Assembly (NCBI GenBank): GCA_021234155.1 | Contig: JAJEKV010000040.1 | Span: forward strand, 8,911,541 to 8,975,540 | DNA: 64,000 nt | Direction of reading: 5' to 3' | From: Isoetes taiwanensis | Lineage: Eukaryota > Streptophyta > Lycopodiopsida > Isoetales > Isoetaceae | In this document: piece by piece, positions 1 through 11,944 of the stretch | Numbering within the stretch: the stretch's first letter is position 1 | Layout of the letters: every line of letters starts with the position of its first letter | The notes under the pieces: model-generated | Seen by the model: only the letters and a program-made list of their open reading frames with translations | What the model was told of the DNA's origin: nothing | Databases searched by the model: none | Program-made: the position numbers and the translations under genes

Positions 1-101
1 CAGACATGAAATAATAAATCTTTCTTTTGAAATAAACACCAAAAATGTTACGAACATACTTCACAACTTCACATGAGGGAACTCATGGCTATGCCATCAT
101 A

Positions 102-419
102 AAATCCCCCTTAAACCCCCTTTGGTTTGGGTGTATATTCACACGGGGGGTTACTCCGGGCAACGAGAGCTGTCGGATTGGCATATTTGCCATTTATTCC
201 AAGATCTGGACCGTACATAGCGATCCTCGTTTGTGGGGTATGCATGTACAAGTTTTTGTATACCGTATATTAAAGTTTGTAAAATACTATAAGGTTTGAG
301 AGAATATACTTAATGGTGTTAATTTTGTACATGTATCGTAAATTTTTTGGGGCTCTCGCTGCCCTACATAACCCCCCTGTAAATATACACCCAAACCAAA
401 GGGGGTTTAAGGGGGATTT
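102..419. mobile_element. Foldback MITE, ~50-bp TIRs, TA duplication
   Basis: The two ends are near-perfect inverted copies of about 50 bp. The left arm starts AAATCCCCCTTAAACC at 102 and the right arm ends with its complement at 419, with only about two mismatches. TA lies on both sides (100-101 and 420-421), which fits Tc1/mariner-type insertion. The element has no coding capacity. The partial second copy at 45451 lacks the outer 28 bp of the left arm, but its right arm is intact. The superfamily is inferred from the TA duplication only. Confidence 0.72.
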
Positions 420-2395
420 TAATTTAAATGTGTCAAATGCAATGGTTTGTGTTAATAATGTTCATGGTAGTTGTGTGTTAATGGTTTGTGTTAACTAAAA
501 AAATTTTTGGCCCCTTCGGGGCCTTAAGGATGGTGTAGGGGTGTAGATATAGAAATTACCTATACCTAATACTCTAATGATAGATGGAAGGGCACTAAGA
601 AATCCATAAATGCATGTAACAATGAGTAGAGCTAAAAACAAGCCATTACATTCGAAGTCCTAGTATTAAGTGTGACATAATACCATGATAGATAATAGAC
701 AAATGGTAACCCATGTTACAATTTTTTATTATCAAATGCCTTGCTCTTGTCAGTAACATAATAAATATGTAGCATAATAACCTAGTCGTGTAGCACATTT
801 CTCAAGAACTCAAATACCAAATACCTTAGCGGTTCCCATGACATCATATCAAAATCCAGCATTTAAAAACTTGTTCAACAAGCAGGGGATGTTCGTGGGC
901 TCCAACATAGCATCTGGTGACAATCATCTGTTGACACCGTTCCTATAGCATCCAACGAGCACTTTATGCACTTGTAACTAGGCAAGCTTGATTGTAAAAA
1001 AAGAAGAAACATCCCAAGTCTTCAAGGTCTCTGGCGCATCAAATATAAAAATCCAACTTCAAAAAACCATGGACAAAAAAAATGGCCCATTTACTAACTC
1101 AATAAGGAAGAATTAGATTTCATTTAGTAAAGAATGGAGTGTCAACACAATTGCAGGATGTACAGGACAAGTGGAAATAGAACTAAGCAAGAAAACAAAG
1201 AGAAACAATAAATACAATATGGAATTGAAGCTTCTGGTGCACAGTAGAACTTATCAAATTCCAGTTAGAATGGAAATCAACCTAATGTTGTCAAAGCACA
1301 GTCCCAAAATGCACTTGAAATCAGTCATTTGTTCATTTCCTAACTAGGTGTATCCAGCTTCTTCACCAAGGTCATTCTTGTAGTTGCTGATTGCAAAACT
1401 TGGTTTCGTCTTGAAATAACCTGTACCCAACGCCAGAAAGAAAAATCTTGCAACTACTTAAGAAATAAACCTGTTGGAGAACCAAGGTCTGGCCAAAATG
1501 GTATGTGGCTTGTTTAAACTCAAGCTATCGCCGCATGAAACCCATAATGCAAAACTCCAGAAAACAAAGGCCTGGTCGAATGGTCTAACTTAAACCAAAG
1601 AGGCTCAGCATTGCATTTCGTTTCCATCAAATTGTATTCCTGTTGGTTAGTACCATACTTATCTGCGAGTCAATCATGAGCTGTGCAGCCAGAGATCAAA
1701 TCTTTCAGGCTTTGGAAGCATGCCTTTACATTACAAATCTTCGTCAAAATATGGACTACTCATTCCAGTACAACACAGAGGGAAAGAAATCTCTTCTTCC
1801 CTTCAACAAAAAAAGTGAAGAAATCGATCCATACCTGTTTCTGTTTCTATACCTGTTTCTGTTTTTGTAAATCCGCCATAGCCAGGTCTGGCGATGCTAT
1901 ATATTCAATCCGCCACATTCAAGTGAGGCAGAATCTTAAAACTTGAAATTTCCATCAAATCAGACATTCCCTAAGTCCGGCAGAAGCTCTAATCCGTCAT
2001 AGTCAAGTCCGGTATGCCGCCATAGCTCTTTGCTCCCATATCGGAATGGAGTTCTTCCATCCTTGCCTTAGCCGATTGGAGCCATTCCAACCCTAGAAAA
2101 AAAGAGCTCGACATCTGCATGCCGAGTTTGAAAATTCGTCTAAAAATGGTGCATTGGAAAAGGGCTTCCATTGTAAACCCTTGGATTAAAAACTCCTAGG
2201 GTCAATCATGGCCATTAAGATGGGTAAGAGGAGCAAAAACCATTAAGAATGTGGAACTAAAACATAAAAATACCGCGCGCACTCTAGATATACTGATCAG
2301 TACATCTCGTGGAATACGCCCTCAAAATCATATGAAAACCATATTAAAAAGTGTACAAAAATACAAAAGAAACCCCCTGTTATTATGCTACATAT
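130..2395. repeat. 2.27-kb dispersed repeat, copy 1
   Basis: This stretch is nearly identical to 45451-47728, with scattered substitutions and small indels. Homology stops sharply at both ends: copy 1 continues left into the MITE arm and right into TTAAGGAGATGCC. No transposase or RT is visible in it. A 60-codon minus-strand ORF at 1989-2171 and plus-strand ORFs near 1643-1946 are conserved in both copies, but recent duplication explains that equally well. The repeat may be part of an unclassified mobile element or a captured host segment. Confidence 0.85.
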
Positions 2396-2852
2396 TAAGG
2401 AGATGCCGATGAGCATTCTTGTCCATGTTGCTCTGTAATAGTTCTAGAAGTCTTCCTACATGCAAGGTGCACCTTGATTCAGATGTAAGTAAGAATATGC
2501 CATGAATTGCAATTATGAGAGGCAAACCTGTACATGCAAAAGGTGAAATAACATATCAATAATGATAAAGGAACTTCACCTAAATAAACGCAGTAATAGA
2601 TCTTGAGCATGGCAGATCAAAGTTGTGGGTTTTAGAACTTGACTATGGTTTTAAGGAATCGAGATGGCATGGTTAAGGCCTTTTAGAAAATGTGCTATGC
2701 CTATACGTTCATAGCACAAGACAATGAAATATGCACATGATGTCTATATTCAAATTTCACAAAGAAACTGCGGCACAGAGCTACAAACAAACATCCAATC
2801 TATGCAGCCATAACAAAATAGCTTACGAAATGAGGCTCAAAAATAAGAAACT

Positions 2853-2888
<36 letters not shown>

Positions 2889-4059
2889 CGCTAAAACACG
2901 TATGTAAAGAGTGAGAAATATCTCAAAATGTAGCAAACAGCCTACCTAAAACTTAAAAAAGGGACTGAAAATGCAGAAAAAAAGGTAAATTACTTACATA
3001 TTTCTACCCATTACTTTGTGTTATGCAGCTTCTTATAGACCAAGAGTGAATTTGCAGGAAGAGGCAAACTCCTAAGGCGCAGCGAGTTGCTCCGCAAATT
3101 TTGGTGCATATGAATGAGAAAAACATTCTTTAAGTACTAATATGCTTGATTTAAAATTCCATCACTTGCCTATAAGAATGTGCATGGCAACAAAGCTTCT
3201 GGCTTGAGAAACAAAACTGGCAGGTGGCTCTTGCTATGTCATCATAGCAAATTGTTGTTTTAAAACTTCATCTATAAAGTGCTTTCCAGGTCTTTGCTAC
3301 TGAAAATTTGATCTGCTTCTCTATTAGCGATTTGCCTTTTGGAAAATTGATTTGTTTCTGTTTTGGAAAAATGGAATGTAAAAGCCCTTCTGTCTTTAGA
3401 GTCAATTGGGAAAATCAACTGGAAAAATTGATTGGGCCTTTGGAATCGATTGGAAAACCTATTGGAAAAATTGATTGGTTATGAAGTTGAATTTGTTTCG
3501 TCTGCTATGCCATCATGTAAATCAATCTATTGCTATGCCATCATATGAATCGATCTGATGTCTGCTACCTGGCAGAACTTTAAATCGATATGCTACATGG
3601 TTGAGCAATCTGTCGTCTGCTATGCCGTCACGGCTTCTTTGCACCCGAAGAAAGAAAATTTGCCCACTTCTTTGCAGAGCTTACAGCCGGAGATGACACT
3701 GTTGTACTAGTAGGCTATACAGAGTCGTCATCAAAAGGACAGCAGTCAGGATCTCAAGAGCATGAACAATCGCAGAAAGATAGAGATTACAGGAGAAAGC
3801 GGAAGGATTATACAATGGGCGGCTTACAATTATTGGTACAAGAAATTTATCGCGGCGGCCTTGCGGCCGCCGCGAACATTTCTCTTCTCCAACCCGCTGC
3901 AAAAGAAGTTTTGTGCTAAGTCGAATAGATCTCAATTCTGGACTATTGCAGGAGTTGAACCTGCTCTATTGCCATCTATTTTGTGTCAGTAATATAGACA
4001 GGTGCTATAACCGACACCATGGGATTCCCATTATTCTCTGTCTCCTCTCTTCTTTTCAT
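2396..4059. other. No gene seen; poly-A tract and repeated motifs
   Basis: There is no supported coding sequence. An uninterrupted run of 33 A lies at 2854-2886. The motif GCTATGCCATCAT or a close variant recurs at about 3236, 3513, 3530 and 3618, and also at 87 beside the MITE. Between 3320 and 3560 there are repeated ATTGATT/ATCGATT boxes. Confidence 0.5.
3851..3874. repeat. GC-rich hairpin
   Basis: A perfect 10-bp stem, CGCGGCGGCC with GGCCGCCGCG, closes a TTGC loop. It is an isolated GC island in AT-rich DNA, about 190 bp upstream of the Alfin-like pseudogene. Confidence 0.6.
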
Positions 4060-5002
4060 AAAAACCTATGTTTATATGGTTTTCCTGACGAAACCTGGGA
4101 AGCAAGCATACCAGCAGAAGAGGTTCCTCCAGAGCTTCCAGAACCTGCATTAGGAATTGGCTATCCCTGGTGGCAGTTCACATGATGCTTGGCTGTTTGC
4201 AGTTGCCTTCTACGTTCATAGTGATGCTTGGCTGTTTGTAGTTTCCTTCTACTATGGTGTTTGATTTGACAAAATTGAGAGGTATTTTTTCTGCTGTAAT
4301 CACTTTGCAGTTTGCACGCTTATAGTTTTTGAAGGGATCCATCATTAATTTCAGGATTTGGTAGTTTGTGATGTGCTTAATTTATTTTTTAGTTAAGGTT
4401 ACTCAGACTGTACCATCTTTACGTCTAGGTATCTGAAATATACAGTGCGTCAGACTGAGATTGGTTGACTTACTCTACTTAATATTTATTGGGTTTTTTG
4501 TCTTTTGGGAACAAGGAACGCCTTTTTAATATGATGAATGAGTTGCCAACCGTATTTGACATAGTTACTGGACGAAGAACTGTATTTGACATGGTTACTG
4601 GACGAACAACTTCAAAAGATAATAGAACAGAAGCCAACAACAGTAGTAATAAAGCCAAATCAACGACAAAGCCCGTAAGCACTTTTGCTGGCTAATTTAA
4701 GTTTTGGATATGTACATCACACTGAAATTTGACGTTGGTTACTCATCTCAACAACAAACGGCCTGCAAGGCAAGCTGCTACTCCTTCTGAAGAGGAGGAG
4801 GATGAAGAAGAGGAGCATGGCGATACTTACTGGGGTATTTGCGCCCATACCCCATGCATATACTGGTGATGAGTTTTGGATAGGTTGTGACATTTCTCAA
4901 AAATGGTTTCATGGAAAGTGTGTGAAGGTCACTCCAGCCAGAGCTGAGCACATCAAACAATATAAATGTCCTTCACGCATCAACAAAAGAGCTCGTGTAT
5001 AA
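4060..5002 (+). pseudogene. Alfin-like PHD-finger protein, decayed
   Basis: Alfin-like proteins are plant nuclear factors with an N-terminal Alfin domain and a C-terminal PHD finger that binds H3K4me. The Alfin domain is recognisable at 4063-4160 ([13 protein letters not shown], then [13 protein letters not shown]). A one-base loss follows at about 4173, and the block encoding HSDAWLF...FYYG is tandemly duplicated up to about 4260, ending in a stop. The part at 4500-4680 has RLFNMMNELPTVFDIVTG with an internal duplication of the VFD-VTG segment and a GTAAGC donor. The last part (about 4757-5002) has an acidic stretch and a PHD finger ending [18 protein letters not shown] and NKRARV-stop. A frameshift precedes DEFWIGCD. 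Several zinc ligands are lost: the first Cys reads Trp, CDIC reads CDIS and PSC reads PSR. The N-terminal exon was not found. The gene cannot encode a working PHD finger. Confidence 0.88.
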
Positions 5003-8000
5003 CATGGAAATCTTATGGCAATCAGTGCCTCCAATCTGAATTTATGCCTCAAAATCATTTGCAGAGCAACCATTGATCTACTGATTCATTGCTAGCAGAT
5101 CTTGCAGGCCAAATTAGACCATTTTCTGTGATTTTGGCAGCTATTACCTACATTCAAAAGCATTAGCACAAGAAAGACGATATATAGCAAAAATAAGAAA
5201 AAAGAAATGTGAGCAAGTCGAGCAAAAGCTCCATCGGCTTTAATCCTCTGGAATAAAGATGCTCCTAAGCTTCTGTCTTTTCAAACAACACACCTGCACA
5301 AATTTTTCGATGTAGCAATGAAGCCGGCGGTTTAGAAACAATGAAACACCACTACCAGGTGGCAGCTTTCCAGAGCAGAGCCCCCTAGTATGCCTCATGA
5401 ATCCTCAGAGAATAGAAAAAAAAAGTACTACCATTTTTTTTTAGAATGTAATCCACAGAGCATGCCCGTCGCGAATCAAGCCCCAATCTGGCTATGGCGT
5501 TCCCCGGAAGGGCTCGTGCAACTAAAGAGCTTGTCCAATTGGTATGCTGAAAATGGGGGAACATCTAGCCTGCCTTTGCAATACGTGTATAATGATTTGG
5601 TTAGTCTTCACAATCATAGCTTTTAATCCTGTAGAATGCTATGCAACGGAGAGCGCTGAATTCTGAAGGAGCGCATATAGAAAGAAATGAAGGGCTATGC
5701 GTCGTGGAAGAACGGTACGGCATTCTACAAATTGCCGCAAAATAGATATAGCTTTTTCCTGGGGTTGATTTGCCCATAAATATAGTATTGCAAACGGGTG
5801 CAAAACCCATTGAAACATGAAACAATCGTATGAATGGTTCTAAATACCATAAAAATTAAATTGTAGAATACTATTATGAAAAAGGTGAGCACCCATAAAT
5901 CGGGTGGCTCACCGTAGGCTGCTGGAAGCGGATTGGGCAGCGGAAGCTGCTGGAATCGGTCGGCTTTTGCCGAGGTAGCTGGCTACATGGCTTTGCCACG
6001 TTGGCATGAGCCAAACGAAAAGGAGGCAGTGCCTGTTATGGAGGAGCCGGATTGTTACAGGTGAAGCATTACAGAAGGAGTATCTGGCGAATTTAACAAC
6101 AGGGATCTAGCAGGCTATACAACTAACAGGGAGCAGCTATATGGTAGAATCCTGGAAATAAACCAAGCACCCATGAAACTACAGAAGCTCCACGAGACGC
6201 TATGGAATTGTCCTCCGTTATAGAGCAGGGCTTGCCTTGAATTTGATTGTAGTATGTTATCTGCGAGAAAAAAAAAAAAGAGATCCTGCACCAAAACGAG
6301 GCCCTAAGCTGCCTTCAAGCAGAATTGCTCGAGACTCTTGTGATTGATCTATGAAGTAGATGAGTAATCAAATTGCTCAGAGGATAGAAATTGAACAAGA
6401 TTGAAGCAGAAAAACAGAGTAATCAAGGGCGAATTGAGATGTTTAAATCTGTGGTGATTTTAGAAATTGAAAGATTCCTATCTCCGGCATGAAGGAATCC
6501 CTACGGAATCAATGCATTAGAAGCGCTCTCCTGCCATATAGATGGACTCCTTAATAATTCATGGGTTCCTTAATAATTCATTCCTTTTGTGAATTCGTTC
6601 TGATAACATTAACTATAAACTATTGTACACAGCTATACGTTTCTCAACAAATTTTCACGCCCTTAATATAAAATCCAGATCCAAACAGCACTGTCCAGCC
6701 AGGGATAGCCTTTAAGTAAGAAAGCTTAATCTGGGCAAGCTCTTCTGATAATTTCCGGCCATCTTAGCCCCAATTAAAATCATCCTAGCTCCAAATTATA
6801 ATTTACCAGATCGTTTGCCCTTTCCACAAGTTTATATCATCACACTATGACTCCATGATCCATCCTTTCGATGCCAGTCAAATGTGCTTTAGGAAATCAA
6901 ATTCCAGATTGAACCTTCTAAAACGAAACTCAAAAGAAATTGGAGAATAGTCGATGGTTTTTGCTCCTTCTATGTTGTTTGAAGCTGCCTAGTCCGTCTA
7001 TAATCCACATCAAATTATAAGAAAAGCACGCCACATCAAATTATGAAAAAAACACCTGTTTATAGAGAAACTGGAGAATACCGGATGGCTTCAGTGCTAG
7101 AGGCCTCAAGTTAACTTGGCCGCCGTAGCTTGTTTTGAGTAGGGCGGCGTGTTTTCCCTTCCCAATACGGCGATGGCGGTGCAAGATAGACCCCAAATTT
7201 TTTGGCCTTTGCCAACTGCCTGACGTTCATCAATTTGCCGCTCTGTAAGAAAAGATTGTGAAAGAGAGCAGAAGCACAGACGTCGTAGTGTCGAAGGACG
7301 CCATAGCCAACAAATTTTTTTTTCCATGCAATGTGTCAAAAAAATTGCAATAGAAGTGTTGCGCACAAGATTTGCTAACGTGTCGAAATGTTAATGTTAC
7401 CCTCCAATAATTATATATGTTAAGATAGCATGTTGAAAATTCCTAGGTTTTTTAAAGAGGGCAGACTGTCAGCAGATATCTAAGCCACCTCCTTGACTGA
7501 AAGAACCGAAGAAACTGGCAAGGCATGGGCTAAACTCGAAGCATGCAGAGCCTTAAGAGAGATTAGGCATTTTTGACAATGCGTTAATCTCTTAAGGGCC
7601 AGATTCCACTATGGGCATTCGTGGAAGTTAAGGACAACCAATCAAGAGGCTAGAAATTACTCCAGTTTCTGCGATTCCACTTGTGATGGAAGTTAAGCCT
7701 AGGATTTTGCTTCAGAAGAGGTATGGAAGCAGACGTGGAAGCAAAAAATGTTGCCCTAACTGTTAGGGGATGCCCTCCGTCTTTTACAGCAGAAGGAACT
7801 ACCAAGCTCTTAGATGTTGCCACGCATCAGATCAACGCTTCAGTTTCTGTTGTGGTTTAATTGCCTCCACCACAGCGGAATACCTTGGCGGAAGGTTTGT
7901 TCCGTTCAATTGAACGCAATTCATCAAAACTGTCAAAGTTCTGTCTCTGCAAGTGGAATCTTGCCCTAAGTCGAAGGACATCCTTAGAAATGTTAGTGCG

Positions 8001-8336
8001 AAGGTTTATGGTGGAGTTCACGGTGCAGTATATGGTTATCCCTGTCAAAGCGGGTCACCATTATCCCAAAAGACATGAATTTGGCTAAAAGAATTTGAAG
8101 GGAGAAAATTTTAGGATATTTTTGAGTACTTTAAAACTTATGAAACTCTGTTTCAAGTGCTAAATCTCTGTGAGGTAAGAACTGTGTTTTGAAAATACTA
8201 TGTTTCTATATATTAAATCTCTGTGGTATAAAATTCTTTTGTTGAAATGATGTGTAAGTAATCTTGTTTTCAATGTTATTGTCTCAAAGAAGTAGCTAAT
8301 ATATTAAAAGAACAAAACAGAGACTCATACCATACC
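5003..8336. other. No gene recognised
   Basis: Only short ORFs without recognisable motifs are present on either strand. A hairpin at 5884-5913 pairs GGTGAGC/ACCC with GGGT/GCTCACC. A looser inverted repeat, CTTAAGAGA...TCTCTTAAG, lies around 7550-7600. Introns or decayed elements could be hidden here. Confidence 0.4.
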
Positions 8337-8458
8337 TGTCACATTTAAGGGTCTGGACAGGACTCGAACCCACTACTCTGGAGTGGTAGCCGTGCAGCCT
8401 AACCGAAAAGGCCACGATGATTTGGACGAAACCAAATCCCAGACCCTGAAATGTGACA
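8337..8458. mobile_element. 122-bp LTR-like mini-element with tRNA-like core
   Basis: The termini are TGTCACATTT...AAATGTGACA, forming a 20-bp inverted repeat (8337-8356 with 8439-8458, one mismatch). ATACC flanks both sides exactly (8332-8336 and 8459-8463), a 5-bp target duplication. TG...CA ends with a 5-bp duplication are the hallmark of an LTR, so this resembles a solo LTR of a TRIM-like retroelement. On the minus strand the interior reads GGCCTTTTCGGTTAGGC, then GGTTCGAGTCC, a good match to Pol III A and B boxes of a tRNA. The cloverleaf is not convincing, so I do not call a tRNA gene. A SINE head is the alternative. Confidence 0.68.
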
Positions 8459-9023
8459 ATACCCTGGCCTCAACCAAAACCCTTGCCTGGCCCTAAAGCA
8501 CGAGGTCAGTCCCCTATGTATTTAAGACATATGTATTCAAGGCATCGGCTATTTAAGACCTTCCTAAAGTTTTTTATTTATTTTTATTCAGCGGACAAGG
8601 ACAAAGGGGACTCATGCCATGCCCCAGCCTCAAACGACAACCTCATTTGGTTGTGAGGTGAGTCGACTCACCCCAACCCATGTGTTGCTAGTTATTTAAG
8701 GCAGATTAACGAGTTAGTTGACCTTCCAGCCTTGTTGTGATCTGAACATAGTCAAATCTAACATCCAAATACACATACAACATCATAAAAACCATAACCA
8801 TACTTTGAGAAATAAAGATTTCGACACGGAACCCTAAAGACTTTCGTGTATATAGATAACCCTCTCCTACTATCTAACACCCACAATAGCCTGCAGACTT
8901 TATGGAATAGTATAGCAGGACAGAACATATCAAAGAGGCAACCACTTGACGAGGTATTTCATATCTTCCATCATAGACTAGGATCTAGAACCATTGCCCA
9001 CAAGCTCCAATGAAAGAAACACG
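8459..9023. other. No gene; palindrome
   Basis: There is no supported gene. A perfect 16-bp palindrome, GGTGAGTCGACTCACC, lies at 8657-8672, preceded by a looser hairpin around CAACCTCATTTGGTTG. Confidence 0.45.
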
Positions 9024-9463
9024 GCTCTAATACCAATTGTTACGAATCATCTGTCTTCCTGCAAAATTCAGCAAAGTAAAAACACAAATATCTTCAAGAA
9101 ATCCCTTACAACCAATTCTTAGCACAAAACAGAAACTTCTGGCATAAATTCACCATCCAACTGGGCTCAGACTTGCAAACAAGATCTTTACTTCTTCCCA
9201 ATTCTAAGAGTCTGTTAGCCCAATTGGATAACCTCTTTGGAATATACTCGAGAGTTCTAGATTAAGAATGCTATCTTCCTCCCCAATCGATTTGGCTGTC
9301 TCAATTCTCAGGCGATGCACACCTGTGTAAAGGCAAGCTATCTACAGTCCGTTCTTTCTCATAGGCAAATGTGTATGCGGGTAGTGCGCTGGACCACATT
9401 CAAGCATGGGATTGATCTCACACTGATAATGTGATGTCTTGACATATTCTATAGCACTAGCAT
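9024..9463 (-). mobile_element. Possible LTR start with iMet-type primer site
   Basis: The plus strand reads GCTCTAATACCA (9024-9035), then ATT and TGTTACG (from 9038). This is the same arrangement as the PBS/LTR junction of the chromovirus at 33478-33491 (GCTCTGATACCA then TGTGACG). It suggests a minus-strand LTR element whose LTR begins at 9038. The other LTR end and internal coding parts were not identified, so this is a remnant at best. Confidence 0.4.
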
Positions 9464-11330
9464 TGTAACGCCCCCTGCTTCAGGGTATTTTTTAGTGGCC
9501 CCGGCGGGCCAGTTGGCCACACATTCATATTTTTTCAGAAATGGTTGGCTACGCCAGAGTAGGATACGTTCATGCCCTGACCCAAGGGTAGTGGCCAGTT
9601 CAAAACACGAATTTGTACATTTTACTCGTCTAGGCGCAGGGTGTGGCCAATTCGATTTTTTGTACGTGGGAAAAAACTTATCGAGGTAGCCAATTAGAAC
9701 CTAAGGTAAATTTTAATGGGTAAGGGGGTGGCCATATTACATCTCGACCACATGTCCATCTAAGAATCGCCACTTATAGTCCTCTAGGATTAGGGTTTCA
9801 TATATATTTTTCAATTTGACCGAGCTAGCATCAGAAACCGCCCTTTCATACAGGTTTAGTTTATTCTACCCTGTTGAGCCTGTGTTTTTCCTGTTCTTCT
9901 CGTATGCATTTGTTTTGTTATTCATGTGAATATATATATAAATGGGATGTTAATCTCTGAATATGAATGGGATGATAATTTTAATATTATATTTTATTGT
10001 TATTTGCAGAGCACTCCCGATTTGTATTCACGATTTGGTTGAGACAGAGATCCATTCCCATCTACAATCTAAGATTTAGCTTCATCAATTCAGGTTAGTT
10101 TTTACCCTATTCAGTTGTGCAAAATTATTCAGATGTGCAAAAGTAGTTGTTGATGCCAACCATCAAATTTATGCAGCATGGAGGGGGCTTCACAAAAGAG
10201 AATAAATGAGTTCTTGGGACCTGTGGCATCAAGGACAAAGCGGCGCATCACCATATCATCGCCTACGTCCACTTTCACAGGTCAAATTGAGGGTCTTGAT
10301 GAAGGCTATGAATTTGCAGATGATAAGGACTATGATCCAAGCCATTTGAACGTATTATTTGGGGAAGACGCCTAGGTGGTTGTGGCCAACATCGTGTTTT
10401 CACTACTAAAGCATGTTCCTATCTTAACCAACACAAATTTGCTCATAGCCAATTTGTTAATGTATCAAAATAAAAATATCATAGTTGCGCCAGTTCAGGT
10501 ACGCCATTAGCAAGAAGGTGCAAAATATCGCCAGACTAAACTACGCCAAGTTATTTATTCTACATGGCCAGTAGCCAGTTGTTACTGGCCCTATAAAAAT
10601 ATAGGGCGCTTAAAAAATACCCTGCTGCTCATACACGAGATTTCAATCGTATATGAATAGGAGCTTCCCTCCTATCAGCACAAGCTTCACCAATATAAGG
10701 TCATCCATCTGACATCAGACTCTTGATGATGAGCAAGAATCCAACGTGGAAAGAATAGACGTGCCATTCATCTTGTCTCCTTTGGGACCGACCTAGCTAC
10801 GGAAGCGCATATACATAAGCACATAACATCACGTCAAATAACATAACCACCTCAAAGGGTGGGATCACGATAATCAGATCACATCATAAAAAGATACAAC
10901 AATATCAACGTGGAGAAATCCTACCCAGCCTCTGGAGATAAACGAACAGCTTGGATCTACAGGGATCATTGCAGACAGAAGTCATAAACACTAGATTTGA
11001 CTGGCAAAAGAACCTGGCCGTTGGATAGTCCATACCATCTGCCCCTCCTATACATACTTTGCAGATAGGCTGAAAAGTATTGGAACTTGACCGTAGCCCA
11101 TGGGGAATACAATCGAGGGAACTACTCCAGAATTGCATGTTCCCTGGCTCGACGAGGCAGAAGAAGACTAATCTCCTCCAAATGGTCCATGCCAACTACA
11201 TGCGGCTAGAGAGCTATGGTCACTCATGCTCATACACGACTTAGCCCCACTGAGGCAACGCACCAGCTAGGAGGTGTCAAGTCCATAACTCGTCCAAACG
11301 CAGTGATGAGGTTAGCCCACAACAATCTCC
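9464..11330 (-). mobile_element. Divergent old LTR of the chromovirus type, split
   Basis: TGTAACGCCCCCTGCT at 9464 resembles the chromovirus LTR start TGTGACGCTCCCTGCT. After the insertion at 9481-10624, resemblance resumes and is clear at 11035-11330: CCCCTCCTATACATACTTTGCAG matches the same box in the LTRs at 22.3, 33.9, 36.4 and 50.2 kb. The later GAACTACTCCAG, TCGACGAGGCAG and AGGAGGTGTC boxes come in the same order. Identity is low, so this is a much older or distant family member. The right end is not defined. Confidence 0.55.
9481..10624. mobile_element. Non-autonomous hAT-like element, ~1.14 kb
   Basis: The ends are CAGGGTATTTTTTA and its complement TAAAAAATACCCTG. CAGGG termini are typical of the hAT superfamily. 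The flanks are CTGCTT on the left and CTGCTCAT on the right, consistent with an 8-bp duplication that lost two bases on the left. Both subterminal regions are rich in TGGCCA/GGCCAGTT-like words, as hAT ends often are. A 65-codon ORF at 10178-10375 has no recognised domain. No hAT transposase or dimerisation motif is visible. Confidence 0.55.
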
Positions 11331-11944
11331 CATTAGATCTAGACAAATGATTTTATCAAGGTTTTAGCCCGCTTAAAGCACCCCTGCTTTTGTTATTTTG
11401 GATGCAACCATTAGGAAATGATTTTAAAATTTTGGCTGGATTTTCGCAAGAGTAGTCCTACATTGTAGATTCGGGCCTCCAACTGCTTTGAGCTCATGGC
11501 CCATGCAAATTCTCCCTCCAATTCACTTATTTTCTCTCTGGTAAGAAATTCAAGATGCTCCCTGATACCAATTTAGAGGTGATTACACATTTAGCATTGG
11601 ATTTCTGGCCAAATGAACTCCAATGCACTGATCTAGATTTATTGTGTGATGATCCAGTTTCCTGTAAAATTTACAAGAAATTGGATGCACCGAGAGCTTC
11701 TAGATTAAAAGAATAAAATGAAAAAGCAGTGGTTGAACGAAAAGATCTTAGCAGCAGATGCAGGCAAGAAATAGCCAAGCTTATATTTGATTATGATGTT
11801 GGCTAGGATAGGTTCATTGAATAATGTCAATCTTTCTTATGCTAGGTTCCACAAGAGCCACAAATGCAACTTCTACATTAAGAAAAATTGAAGTTGTCCT
11901 TGGAAATGGTCCATGGAGTAACTTCCGATAAATAATACTGTATT
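11331..11944. other. No gene recognised
   Basis: The stretch contains GCTCCCTGATACCAA at about 11556, loosely like an iMet primer-binding site, but no adjoining LTR could be established. No coding sequence is supported. Confidence 0.35.

Noticed and set aside
3851-3874. Bacterial-type terminator
   Set aside because: A GC hairpin exists, but there is no T-run and no prokaryotic context.
8348-8425. Functional tRNA gene on the minus strand
   Set aside because: A and B boxes are present, but acceptor and anticodon stems do not pair convincingly; better explained as a tRNA-derived part of the mini-element.
9205-9260. tRNA-like A box TTAGCCCAATTGG
   Set aside because: No matching B box at the right distance.
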